DNA of 41,265 nucleotides from contig JANYJD010000226.1 of assembly GCA_025358555.1 (NCBI GenBank), positions 1 to 41,265 on the forward strand, written 5' to 3'. The notes below the pieces were generated by a model. It saw only the letters and a list, made by a program, of their open reading frames with translations. It had not been told where the DNA came from and did not search any database. A program made the position numbers and the translations under genes. Each line of letters opens with the position of its first letter. Position 1 is the stretch's first letter. Below are positions 8,281 through 15,470 of this stretch, piece by piece. This DNA is from Rhodoferax sp. (lineage in GTDB: Bacteria; Pseudomonadota; Gammaproteobacteria; Burkholderiales; Burkholderiaceae_C).

Positions 8281-10448
8281 CAACTCGCCCCGTGCCCTGC
8301 CGCGTGTGGGGCTGGCTCGCTGGCGATCGGTACCGCCGAGTACCGCGTCATCAACGCCTTCTGGGCACCATGGGCCCTACCATCCGCCCGGCTGGTGCGT
8401 TTCACACGGGCATAACTGCCATTGGGCAGCAGGTCCCACGCGTCCACACCATCTTGCAAATACGCGACCAGGCATTCGTCCACAATGCGCTGTCGCTGCA
8501 CCGGGTCGTTCACCGGCCAGGCCAGCTCTATGCGGCGCAGCATGTTGCGGTTCATCCAGTCTGCGCTGGACAGGTACAGCTGGTCGGCATCGTCCTTTCG
8601 AAAGTAGAAAACCCGCGAATGCTCAAGAAAACGCCCAATCACTGAACGCACACGAATGTTGTCTGTAAGGCCCGGTACGCCGGCCGGCAACATGCAGGCA
8701 CCGCGAACGATAAGGTCAATCTTCACACCGAGTTGACCGGCCGAAACCAGCGCGCTGATGATGGATTCGTCGGTCAGGGCATTCATCTTGGCCACGATGC
8801 GGGTCGCGTGGCCTGCCAAAGCAGCAGCCCCCAGGGCGGTGATCTTCTCCACCAGTTGGCGCTGCAAATCGAAAGGCGCCAGCCAAAGGCGCTGAAGCGT
8901 GGGCACCCGGTTTTGGCTGGCCAGGTGCACAAAAACGTGTTCCATGTCCTGCGTGAGCGCGGCGTCGGCCGTCATGTGGCTGATATCGGTGTACAGCCGG
9001 GCCGTACGCGGGTTGTAATTGCCGGTGGAAAGGTGGCCGTAACGCACTAGCTGCCGACCCTCGCGGCGGGTGATCAGCATCATCTTGGCATGCGTCTTCA
9101 GGCTGACCACGCCATAAAGCACCTGCGCACCGATGGCTTCCAACATCTCCGCCCAATTGATGTTGGCTTCTTCATCGAAGCGGGCCTTCAGCTCCAACAC
9201 CACAGTCACCTCCTTGCCACGGCGCACGGCCTCGCGCAGCAGGTCCATCAAGGCTGAATCGGAGCCGGTGCGGTAAATCGTCTGCTTGATGGCCAGCACC
9301 GCCGGGTCATTGACGGCCTCACGCAAAAAATCCAGCACACCGTCAAAACTCTCATAGGGCTGGTGAATAAAGATGTCACGCGCCCTGAGCTGCTCAAAGA
9401 TCGATTGTCCGGGATTGATTTGGGTCGGGTAACACGCCTTGTACGCCGGGAAGCATAGCTTCGGGTCATCCAGAAGATCGATCAACTGGGTCAGGCGCAC
9501 CAGATTCACCGGTCCGTGCACGCGGTACAGCGCAAGCGCCGGCAGATCAAACTCCTTGAGCAAAAAGCTGGACAGGTATTCGGAGCACCCTGCAGACACC
9601 TCAAGCCGTACCGCCTGGCCATAGTGCCGGTGTTGCAGGCCATGCCGCAGCGCTGTACGCAGGTTTTTTACATCGTCCTCGTCAACGGCCAGGTCAGAGT
9701 GACGGGTCACCCGAAACTGCGAAAACTGGCCCACCTCGCGGCCCACAAACAGCTCGTTCAAATGCGCGCGAATGACACTGGAGAGTGAGACAAACAGACG
9801 CTTGCCGCCCGCTACTTTGGCAGGCATGGCAATCAAGCGCGGCAGTACGCGCGGCACCTTCACAATCGCAATTTCGTTGTCCCGCCCAAACGCATCTCGC
9901 CCGCCCAGGCGCACGATAAAGTTCAGCGACTTGTTGGCCACCTGGGGAAACGGATGCGATGGGTCGAGCCCAACGGGAATCAGCAACGGACGCACCTCCC
10001 GATCAAAATACTGCTTCACCCAGCGTCTTTGCGCCACATTGCGATCCCCATGGGAGACGATTTTGATGCCATGTTCCTCAAAGGTAGGCAGCAATTCATC
10101 GTTGTACAGCTCATACTGGCGGTTCACAAGGCGATGGGCAGCGCCGGCCAGAGCTTCAAAAGATGCCACGGTGAATGCGCCCTTGGCATCGCTGTTTTGT
10201 TTGGCGGCCAGATGCGGCTCGGCCCGCACCTCAAAAAACTCATCCAGGTTGGACGAAACGATGCACAGGTAGCGCAGGCGTTCAACCAGGGGGACGTCTT
10301 TGCGGTAAGCCCAATCCAGCACCCGTTCATTGAAGGCCAGAATGCTGTGGTCGCGGTCGAGCAAAACAAGGCTGCGATCGGCGTGCAGCGGCTTTCCGCC
10401 AGTGGGCGTCGCTGACACAGCCAAGATTTGTTTTTGTGTCAATATCAT
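8280..10448 (-). CDS. ppk1: Polyphosphate kinase 1
   Basis: About 722 residues, normal for Ppk1, which reversibly makes polyphosphate from ATP. The N domain starts at LLDRDHSILAFNERVLDWA and LCIVSSNLDEFFEVR; the middle has the DPSHPFPQ region; phospholipase-D-like catalytic lobes follow with KARFDEEANINWAEMLE, SLKTHAKMMLI (the autophosphorylated His) and HLSTGNYN. The C-terminal 40 residues are extra and Ala-rich. A Pho box at 10470-10487 gives ppk its own predicted phosphate-controlled promoter. Because that box lies only 21 bp before ATG 10448, a downstream start (GTG 10418) is possible; the first 25-30 residues are not conserved in the family. Confidence 0.96.
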   Translation of the reverse strand: MILTQKQILAVSATPTGGKPLHADRSLVLLDRDHSILAFNERVLDWAYRKDVPLVERLRYLCIVSSNLDEFFEVRAEPHLAAKQNSDAKGAFTVASFEALAGAAHRLVNRQYELYNDELLPTFEEHGIKIVSHGDRNVAQRRWVKQYFDREVRPLLIPVGLDPSHPFPQVANKSLNFIVRLGGRDAFGRDNEIAIVKVPRVLPRLIAMPAKVAGGKRLFVSLSSVIRAHLNELFVGREVGQFSQFRVTRHSDLAVDEDDVKNLRTALRHGLQHRHYGQAVRLEVSAGCSEYLSSFLLKEFDLPALALYRVHGPVNLVRLTQLIDLLDDPKLCFPAYKACYPTQINPGQSIFEQLRARDIFIHQPYESFDGVLDFLREAVNDPAVLAIKQTIYRTGSDSALMDLLREAVRRGKEVTVVLELKARFDEEANINWAEMLEAIGAQVLYGVVSLKTHAKMMLITRREGRQLVRYGHLSTGNYNPRTARLYTDISHMTADAALTQDMEHVFVHLASQNRVPTLQRLWLAPFDLQRQLVEKITALGAAALAGHATRIVAKMNALTDESIISALVSAGQLGVKIDLIVRGACMLPAGVPGLTDNIRVRSVIGRFLEHSRVFYFRKDDADQLYLSSADWMNRNMLRRIELAWPVNDPVQRQRIVDECLVAYLQDGVDAWDLLPNGSYARVKRTSRADGRAHGAQKALMTRYSAVPIASEPAPHAAGHGAS

Positions 10449-10469
10449 GACTTATTGTTCATTGGTTTC

Positions 10470-10487
10470 ATGACATTCATGTGACAA
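10470..10487 (-). promoter_or_regulatory. Pho box upstream of ppk, overlapping the end of the plcP-like gene
   Basis: On the minus strand TTGTCAC-ATGA-ATGTCAT, 12 of 14 matches with an 11-bp period. It spans the stop codon of the upstream phosphoesterase gene (10477-10479). This implies PhoB-controlled transcription of ppk-sixA independent of the upstream genes. Confidence 0.65.
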
Positions 10488-11403
10488 CACCTGCAGTTGC
10501 CACGCAGGCCGGCTGATTATCCGAAAGAGTGGCGGACTTGCCCGGGCGAGCACCGGCCCGCCAGTGCACCAGCTTGAGCCGCCCGTCCAAGTGCTCCACC
10601 AACGCCGTGCGGCTCTCCACCCAGTCGCCGTCGTTGCAATACAGGGTGCCGTCGATTTCGCGCATCTCGGCCCGGTGGATGTGTCCGCAGACCACGCCGT
10701 GATGCCCCCGGCGTTTGGCTTCGTGCGCCACAGCAACTTCAAAATCCATCACGTAATTCAAGGCCGTTTTAACCCGGTGCTTCAAATAGGCCGACAGCGA
10801 CCAATAAGGCATGCCAAGCCGCGCGCGCAGCGTGTTGAGATGGCGATTAACCCTGAGCGTGAATTCGTACAGGTTATCGCCCAGGTACGCCAGCCACTTG
10901 GCACACTGAACAACGCCGTCAAAGTAGTCGCCATGCATCACCCACAGGCTGCGGCCATCGGCCGTGGTGTGCACCGCATCTTGCATGACCTCAATGCCGC
11001 CAAACTGATGCCCAATGAAGGCCCGCGCAAACTCATCATGGTTGCCTGGCACAAACACCACCCGGCAGCCCTTGCGCGCACGGCGCAGCAGCTTTTGCAC
11101 AACGTCATTGTGCGACTGCGGCCAATACCACCTGCGCCGCAGCTGCCAGCCGTCCACAATGTCGCCCACCAGGTACAGGAAGTCACTGGGGTGCGTCCTT
11201 AAAAAATCCAGCAGCGCCTCGGCCTGGCAGCCGGGCGTGCCCAGATGCAAGTCAGAGATGAACACGGCACGCAGATGGGTTGCGCCAGGCGCTGACGGGT
11301 GGTCTTCGTGGCTTGCTGTAGCGTCATCCCCACGGGTGCGGCCCCAGGCACCGATGGCATTGAATGCGCTCAAGGCACTTGATGCGGTAGGGGCCGACCG
11401 CAT
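10477..11403 (-). CDS. PlcP-like metallophosphoesterase (UDP-diacylglucosamine pyrophosphatase family)
   Basis: About 308 residues. The calcineurin-type metal motifs are complete: SDLHLGTPGCQAE, LVGDIVDGW, PGNHDEF, MHGDYFD and CGHIHRAE. The signature blocks WYWPQSHNDVVQKLLR and FGGIEV, the middle region with YWSLSAYLK, and GDWVES are those of the PlcP group (for example SMc00171 of Sinorhizobium meliloti). PlcP is a phosphate-starvation phospholipase C that cleaves phospholipid headgroups to diacylglycerol; databases often label it LpxH-like. The start ATG 11403 overlaps the stop of the olsB-like gene by one base. The N-terminal 45 residues before HLRAVFISDLHLG are variable. A role in lipid A synthesis is the alternative, but the olsB/ppk neighbourhood favours lipid remodelling. 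Confidence 0.78.
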   Translation of the reverse strand: MRSAPTASSALSAFNAIGAWGRTRGDDATASHEDHPSAPGATHLRAVFISDLHLGTPGCQAEALLDFLRTHPSDFLYLVGDIVDGWQLRRRWYWPQSHNDVVQKLLRRARKGCRVVFVPGNHDEFARAFIGHQFGGIEVMQDAVHTTADGRSLWVMHGDYFDGVVQCAKWLAYLGDNLYEFTLRVNRHLNTLRARLGMPYWSLSAYLKHRVKTALNYVMDFEVAVAHEAKRRGHHGVVCGHIHRAEMREIDGTLYCNDGDWVESRTALVEHLDGRLKLVHWRAGARPGKSATLSDNQPACVATAGVVT

Positions 11404-12260
11404 CACGCCCCCAGAAAGTGTTTTCGATAGCGGTCAGGCAGGCCCTTGAAGTGCATGATCATGGGCAGGTCCGCCGTATTGAATTCCGGGTCCCAGGCTG
11501 GAGGGCCAAGCAATTTGGCGCCGGTGCGCAGGTAACCTTTGATCAGTGATGGAATCTCTACATCAAGGCTGCTGTTGGACTGGTCAAGCGGCAGCGGCAA
11601 CCGGGGGCGCACGTGATACTCAACCGGCGCCAAATGGGTGTGACGCAATTTTTCCCAGATGCTTGCCGCCACGTCGCCAGTGACGATGCCGTTGTGCAGC
11701 ATGGGAATGCTGGCGCAGCCGATGACGGACTCATAGCTGTTGCGCACCATGAACTCGCCCAAGGCGCCCCACAGCGTCATGATCACGCCGCCATTGCGGT
11801 AGTCGGGGTGCACGCAGCTGCGTCCAAGCTCCACCATCTGGTCGCGCACGGCGCGCAGCCGCACCAGGTCAAACTCGGTGTCGCTGTAAGTGCTGCCGAC
11901 GCGCGCGGCCTGCGTCGGTGTGAGCACCCGGTAAGTGCCCACAACGGCCCGAGTTGCCACATCCCGCACCAGAAGATGCTCGCAGTAATCGTCGAAGATA
12001 TCGACGTCGTGGCCCGGCGACGTCGTATCCAGGCGCGCGCCCATCTCGGTTGAAAACACGTTAAAGCGCAGACGCTGCGTCTGGCGGACATCATCGCTGG
12101 TCTTGGCCCACGACACGGCCAGGCCGCCGCGCGCGGCGACACCCGCCTGCGCGGCGGGCGCTGGGGGTGGCATCTGCGCGCGGTCGCGGGAGCGGTTGAA
12201 CAGGCCCCTGGGCCAAAAAATGGAGGACAGGGGCTGGGTGGGGCTTGGCAGTTCTTTCAT
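11403..12260 (-). CDS. olsB: OlsB-like N-acyltransferase (ornithine/aminolipid synthesis)
   Basis: About 285 residues, of the GNAT-like, hemolysin/OlsB acyltransferase family. Visible blocks are LRFNVFSTEMGA, DDYCEHLLVRD, VVGTYRVL, ELGRSCVHPDYRNGGVIMTLWGAL and the late LPMIMHFKGLPDRYRKHFLG. OlsB transfers a 3-hydroxyacyl group from acyl carrier protein to the alpha-amino group of ornithine (other amino acids in some relatives), the first step to phosphorus-free ornithine lipids. The O-acyltransferase OlsA is not in the window. A strong AAAGGAG lies 7 bp before the ATG. It is first of a coupled pair with the PlcP-like gene. A short phoX-like remnant with its own ribosome binding site lies 28 bp upstream and may share its promoter. 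Confidence 0.75.
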   Translation of the reverse strand: MKELPSPTQPLSSIFWPRGLFNRSRDRAQMPPPAPAAQAGVAARGGLAVSWAKTSDDVRQTQRLRFNVFSTEMGARLDTTSPGHDVDIFDDYCEHLLVRDVATRAVVGTYRVLTPTQAARVGSTYSDTEFDLVRLRAVRDQMVELGRSCVHPDYRNGGVIMTLWGALGEFMVRNSYESVIGCASIPMLHNGIVTGDVAASIWEKLRHTHLAPVEYHVRPRLPLPLDQSNSSLDVEIPSLIKGYLRTGAKLLGPPAWDPEFNTADLPMIMHFKGLPDRYRKHFLGA

Positions 12261-12288
12261 GGGTTTCTCCTTTGTAATTCAGGTCGGA

Positions 12289-12462
12289 TCACGCCTGCTG
12301 GGGAGCCAGCGTTTTGGCGTAGAGCGACGCGCCGGTGAGGTCTTTCACGGGATTGAGCGGGCCGGACACAAACTCCCAAGTTTGCCCGTGGGTGAGGCCA
12401 TGCAGGGCGATCACAGCGCCCCCCGGCACGGTGGTTGAATTCAGGAAGCTACGACGGTCCAT
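12289..12462 (-). pseudogene. Truncated PhoX-like (DUF839) gene: Tat signal and first residues only
   Basis: 57 residues from ATG 12462, with GGAGAG 5-6 bp upstream. MDRRSFLNSTTVPGGAVIALHGL is a twin-arginine signal of the type found on PhoX/DUF839 phosphatases, and SGPLNPVKDLTGASL resembles the segment just after the signal in that family (YGPLxPxxDxTTGLPLL). The frame then stops and the several hundred residues of the catalytic propeller are missing. It looks like a phosphatase gene deleted down to its promoter-proximal end, with the olsB-like gene now directly behind it. It could also be an unrelated small Tat-signal protein. Confidence 0.4.
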
Positions 12463-12531
12463 GGAGGCTCTCCGGCGGGTAAAAGATGCCTCAATTGTTG
12501 TGAGCCAACATGTCACCACCGTGAACCCGGC

Positions 12532-12549
12532 ATGGCAATTCGGTTACAG
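12532..12549 (-). promoter_or_regulatory. Possible Pho box upstream of the phoX remnant and olsB-plcP
   Basis: On the minus strand CTGTAAC-CGAA-TTGCCAT, 11 of 14 matches with an 11-bp period, 69 bp before ATG 12462. The sequence ten bp further is GC-rich and gives no good -10, so this is a weak call. Confidence 0.3.
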
Positions 12550-12604
12550 CGTCTAGGTAAAAAGAAATCCCGCGCTATGTGCTCCAGCGCACGGACGGAA
12601 CATC

Positions 12605-12804
12605 ATCAGGAAATATTCGACACTATTGGCCACCAGCGCAGCAACGCTCGTTTTGACTGGCTGCTTCACAGTGGCGGCAGGCCCTGCCGGACCTCAAGGC
12701 GCAACTGGCAACACGGGTGCAGCTGGGGACACTGGCGCCACCGGAAATACAGGTGCAGGGATACGGTTGTCCCTGGCACTGTAGTGATCGTGTCGGCGCA
12801 ATAG
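12605..12804 (+). pseudogene. Decayed collagen-like lipoprotein gene
   Basis: The frame through 12608 reads RKYSTLLATSAATLVLTGC (a lipoprotein signal with lipobox VLTGC) and then collagen-like Gly-x-x triplets: GPAGPQGATGNTGAAGD and GATGNTGAG. It then stops at 12782-12784. One base further on, the shifted frame continues DTVVPGTVVIVSAQ to a stop at 12802-12804, which looks like the natural tail; the shift is at a GGG run near 12768-12770. No ATG opens the frame: ATC stands at 12605-12607 where a start would be expected, with GGACGGAA upstream. Both a lost start and a frameshift argue for a pseudogene, although a sequencing error at the G run cannot be excluded. Confidence 0.55.
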
Positions 12805-12819
12805 AAGCTATCAACACTG

Positions 12820-12869
12820 GGTGTCACACGTCGACACACGTCCCTTTACGTCGCTGTACGTGTGACGCC
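12820..12869. repeat. Inverted repeat between convergent genes
   Basis: GGTGTCACACGT (12820-12831) and ACGTGTGACGCC (12858-12869) pair over 12 positions with one G-T wobble, around a 26-nt loop. It lies between the collagen-like remnant and the end of the phytase-like gene. No T-run follows on either strand, so a terminator role is only possible. Confidence 0.4.
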
Positions 12870-12877
12870 TGGCACGC

Positions 12878-14299
12878 TTATGCGGTGCGGGTGGCGACCT
12901 GTTTGCGGCGTTTGGCAAGGCCGACAGCGCCCAGGCCCAGCAGCACCAGCGCCAGGCTTTGCGGCTCGGGAATCTGCTGCTGCTGGAAGGTTGCACCCAG
13001 GTCGGCATCGCTCAACGCAAAAACATAAAACTTGTTGCCACCTGCCAGGCCGGGCACAAAATCGTTGTCGTTGGCCACAAATAGCGTGTGCTGCTTGATG
13101 CCGCCAATGACGATATCGTTACCAAACGCCAGGCCTTCAATCTTGGCGGGAATTTGGTCAGACGTGATGCCATTGGCGTTTAGCACGTTCACAATGTCCA
13201 ACACTAGAGTCTTCGGCACCGCAGCGGCTTTGAGCGCAAGCTGGTCGGCAGCGGATCCGGCCAGGGCGCTTACCTCCGTGGCTCCCGTCAGGTCGACGCG
13301 AAACAATTGCTTCACGCCTGCCACGCTGCCATCTCCCAGGCCTTTGCCATCGCGCTCGTCCACCAGAAACTGGTGGTGGTTGATGGCAACGATTTCGCTC
13401 ACGCCCGAGCCGGTGGTGAGTAGGTAGGCATATTCCCTCACCACGCCGGTGGCAATGTCAATGGTGACGATGCGCACCACCTTGTTTTTGTCCTGCGCCA
13501 AAGGTGCCTGCATGATGCCCACCAGCATGGAACCATCCGGCGTGATGGCCAGGCCTTCCATGCCTTTGTTGGTGACGCGCCCGCTGGTATTGCCCGCAAT
13601 TTCCGTGTCGCCTTTGGCGCTCAGGTTGGCAATCGCCAGGTTGGCGGGCAAGCTAAACGACTTGATGCGCTGGCCGGTGGCGCGGTCAAACTGGTAGACG
13701 TAAGGGCCGTACTCGTCCGAGATGAACAGGCTTTTGCCATCGCGCGACACGCGCACGGCTTCGGGGTCGAGGCGGCCATTGTTTGGGTTGGTCGACGTCT
13801 TGGTCGCATCGAAATTGTCTGAGCGGCCTGTGAAGTAGTTGCTCAATGCCGTGTTTTGCGCGGGCGCGCCGCTCGGCAGCCCAAGCGCCGTGCCGCTGCC
13901 ATACGTCAATGGCGTTGCACTGGAAAGCAAGGTGGTGCCGGTCAGCGTCGGGGTCAGTGTGTAAGGCAGGCCTGCGCTGGCATTGGCCGTCAGGTTCAAC
14001 GTAAGCGTCTGATAGCGCGCAATGTAGGAGGTGGTGTCGTCAACCCCGGCGTTGTAGGCCGTTGCGTTCGGCCCCCGGTCTGGCGTGGCAATGAAGGTGT
14101 TGCCACCCGCCCACGCGAGGCCGGAACCCATGCCGCCCAGAACGTTGGCGGCAAGGCCGTTTTCAAGATTTCCGTTCAAGCCCGACAGGTCGGTGGTGCC
14201 GCCCAGCGTGCCAATGGCAATGAGCGTGGGGGTGGCATGTACGGCCGATGTGGCAAATACGGAAGCCAGGAGCAGCGGCAGGATTGATTTTTGGTTCAT
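12878..14299 (-). CDS. Phytase-like (esterase-like activity of phytase) protein with PEP-CTERM anchor
   Basis: 473 residues. It has a signal peptide (LPLLLASVFATSAVHA) and then a beta-propeller-like body: LIAIGTLGGTTDLSGLNG, FIATPDRGPNATAYN, NNGRLDPEAVRVSRDGKSLFISDEYGPYVYQFD, NKGMEGLAITPDGSMLVGIMQAPL and KIEGLAFGNDIVIGG. This pattern belongs to the family named esterase-like activity of phytase, whose true substrate is often unknown. The end, PEPQSLALVLLGLGAVGLAKRRK, is a canonical PEP-CTERM sorting signal (PEP, hydrophobic helix, Arg cluster), processed by an exosortase, so the protein should be surface- or matrix-sorted. A strong Pho box lies about 90 bp upstream. Phytate or another phosphoester as substrate is inferred from that. 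Confidence 0.82.
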   Translation of the reverse strand: MNQKSILPLLLASVFATSAVHATPTLIAIGTLGGTTDLSGLNGNLENGLAANVLGGMGSGLAWAGGNTFIATPDRGPNATAYNAGVDDTTSYIARYQTLTLNLTANASAGLPYTLTPTLTGTTLLSSATPLTYGSGTALGLPSGAPAQNTALSNYFTGRSDNFDATKTSTNPNNGRLDPEAVRVSRDGKSLFISDEYGPYVYQFDRATGQRIKSFSLPANLAIANLSAKGDTEIAGNTSGRVTNKGMEGLAITPDGSMLVGIMQAPLAQDKNKVVRIVTIDIATGVVREYAYLLTTGSGVSEIVAINHHQFLVDERDGKGLGDGSVAGVKQLFRVDLTGATEVSALAGSAADQLALKAAAVPKTLVLDIVNVLNANGITSDQIPAKIEGLAFGNDIVIGGIKQHTLFVANDNDFVPGLAGGNKFYVFALSDADLGATFQQQQIPEPQSLALVLLGLGAVGLAKRRKQVATRTA

Positions 14300-14325
14300 G
14301 GGAAGGGATCAGTGAAGGGACAATG

Positions 14326-14361
14326 AAAAAAAAAGCCGCTGAAGCGTAATTTCAGCGGCTT
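14326..14361 (-). terminator. Terminator-like hairpin in the leader of the phytase-like gene
   Basis: On the minus strand AAGCCGCTGAA, a 7-nt loop (ATTACGC) and TTCAGCGGCTT form a perfect 11-bp stem directly followed by seven more T. This is a textbook intrinsic terminator. It lies between the Pho box (14385-14402) and the ATG (14299), so a transcript starting at the predicted promoter near 14363 would begin with it. It may end transcripts of the 192-residue gene upstream, act as an attenuator, or define a short Pho-controlled RNA. Confidence 0.65.
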
Positions 14362-14384
14362 GATCTTGAGGTTAGAGCGGCTTG

Positions 14385-14402
14385 GTGAAAGTTTTATGAC
14401 AG
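14385..14402 (-). promoter_or_regulatory. Pho box upstream of the phytase-like gene
   Basis: On the minus strand CTGTCAT-AAAA-CTTTCAC, 13 of 14 matches with an 11-bp period, the strongest on this strand. TCTAAC at 14371-14376 is a possible -10 (4/6), eight bp further. Confidence 0.7.
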
Positions 14403-14515
14403 CAGCGAACCGATGCGCGCACTTGAAAGCATTTTTATGAACAGTGGAAGGCAACTATGCGAATTGCGCAGGCTCAAGGGTTAAAAAACCCGCAATTTTG
14501 TTATACGTTTGGCCT

Positions 14516-14560
14516 GTAGCCCTTGTCTACAATTAATAGTTAGCTACTAAATAAATAGTA
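14516..14560 (+). repeat. Dispersed 31-bp intergenic repeat, copy B
   Basis: GTAGCCCTTGTC ... ATAGTTAGCTA, aligning without gaps to the other copies over 31 bp, with the AT-rich tail ATAAATAGTA. It is located in the intergenic space downstream of the 192-residue gene. Confidence 0.65.
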
Positions 14561-14623
14561 TTGAGTGCTTGCAAAACAGAAATGACCGATCACGGCACTG
14601 CACTGCACTGGAAGACGACGGCT

Positions 14624-15202
14624 TCAATGCCCATGGTGCCGGTTGTGCAGATAGCCGGCCAGCTCGGTGGCGCTCATGCCGCGCACCGATTCAGGCCCGA
14701 GTTGCAGACGCACCCAAGACACCCTTCCATCCAATTCCTCCAGGCGGCTGACGCTCAAACTGCCGCACACCGCTACCAGGCAACGCACGTGCGGCACAGC
14801 CCAGTCGCGCTGCTCAGGGTCCAGATAGACCATCACCGTGGCGGGCGGCAAATCGTCTGCCTCGCCAGCAGCCTGCTCACTCATCTGCACCGGACGCGGC
14901 GCTAGCATGAAACGCCCTGGCGCGGCGTTTTCCTGCTGCACCATGTAGCCCACCAGGCGCACCGTCTGTCCATCGGCCTGGCGCAATGTGTCGCTGATGT
15001 CCAGGCCCGTTGGCCCCACCGGCAGGCGAAAGAAGTCGCGAAAACGCAGATCAGTCACCTGGCGCGCCACGCGGGTCGCCACTTCCTGCGGCTGCGCAGC
15101 GCCCACCCAGAATGCGGCGGTGGTGGCCAGCAACAGGCGCAGCGGCGTGGTGAAGCCGCTCTGGCGGCTTGCATTGAAAGGCAATCGAAACCGGGTTTTC
15201 AT
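14624..15202 (-). CDS. Secreted protein of unknown function, 192 residues
   Basis: Starts at ATG 15202. The N-terminus MKTRFRLPFNASRQSGFTTP followed by LRLLLATTAAFWVGAAQPQ is a long Sec-type signal. The mature part contains DFFRLPVGPTGLDISD, GQTVRLVGYMVQQE, PGRFMLAPRPV and LPPATVMVYLDP, then GSLSVSRLEELDGRVSWVRLQLGPE. The RLVGYMV/RFMLAP/LPPATVMVYL order recalls the small OB-like fold of DUF3299-type periplasmic proteins, but I would not assign it. A Pho-box-like site (11/14) lies 64 bp upstream. It is divergent from the GMC dehydrogenase cluster, which may be its partner. Confidence 0.65.
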   Translation of the reverse strand: MKTRFRLPFNASRQSGFTTPLRLLLATTAAFWVGAAQPQEVATRVARQVTDLRFRDFFRLPVGPTGLDISDTLRQADGQTVRLVGYMVQQENAAPGRFMLAPRPVQMSEQAAGEADDLPPATVMVYLDPEQRDWAVPHVRCLVAVCGSLSVSRLEELDGRVSWVRLQLGPESVRGMSATELAGYLHNRHHGH

Positions 15203-15265
15203 GATGGGTGGCCCCAGGGAGTTGAGCAGTGTGTGACAGCACCCCACGCACGTTACGGGGAATGC

Positions 15266-15283
15266 ATGACGCTGGTGTGACAT
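15266..15283 (-). promoter_or_regulatory. Possible Pho box upstream of the 192-residue secreted protein
   Basis: On the minus strand ATGTCAC-ACCA-GCGTCAT, 11 of 14 matches with an 11-bp period and a suitable distance (64 bp) to the ATG. It is weaker than the five main sites. Confidence 0.4.
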
Positions 15284-15470
15284 CCGAAGGGAGACGCCGC
15301 AAGCGAAAAATGCTGGCCTTTGCCTATTAGGGTTTGCGATGATCAACCAGTCTCAATTTGAGGCAGCCGTTTAGCCGCCTATTACCCCGTCGGCCAACAC
15401 TGCAATTAGAGTGAAGTGGCCAACCAGAAAAACAGCGTTCCTTTTTTCCAATGCCCAACCGGAGACAAAC

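Noticed and set aside
12481-12560. ATGTCAC-CACC-GTGAACC on the plus strand as a Pho box for the collagen-like gene
   Set aside because: The second half matches poorly (GTGAACC), and the gene behind it is broken.
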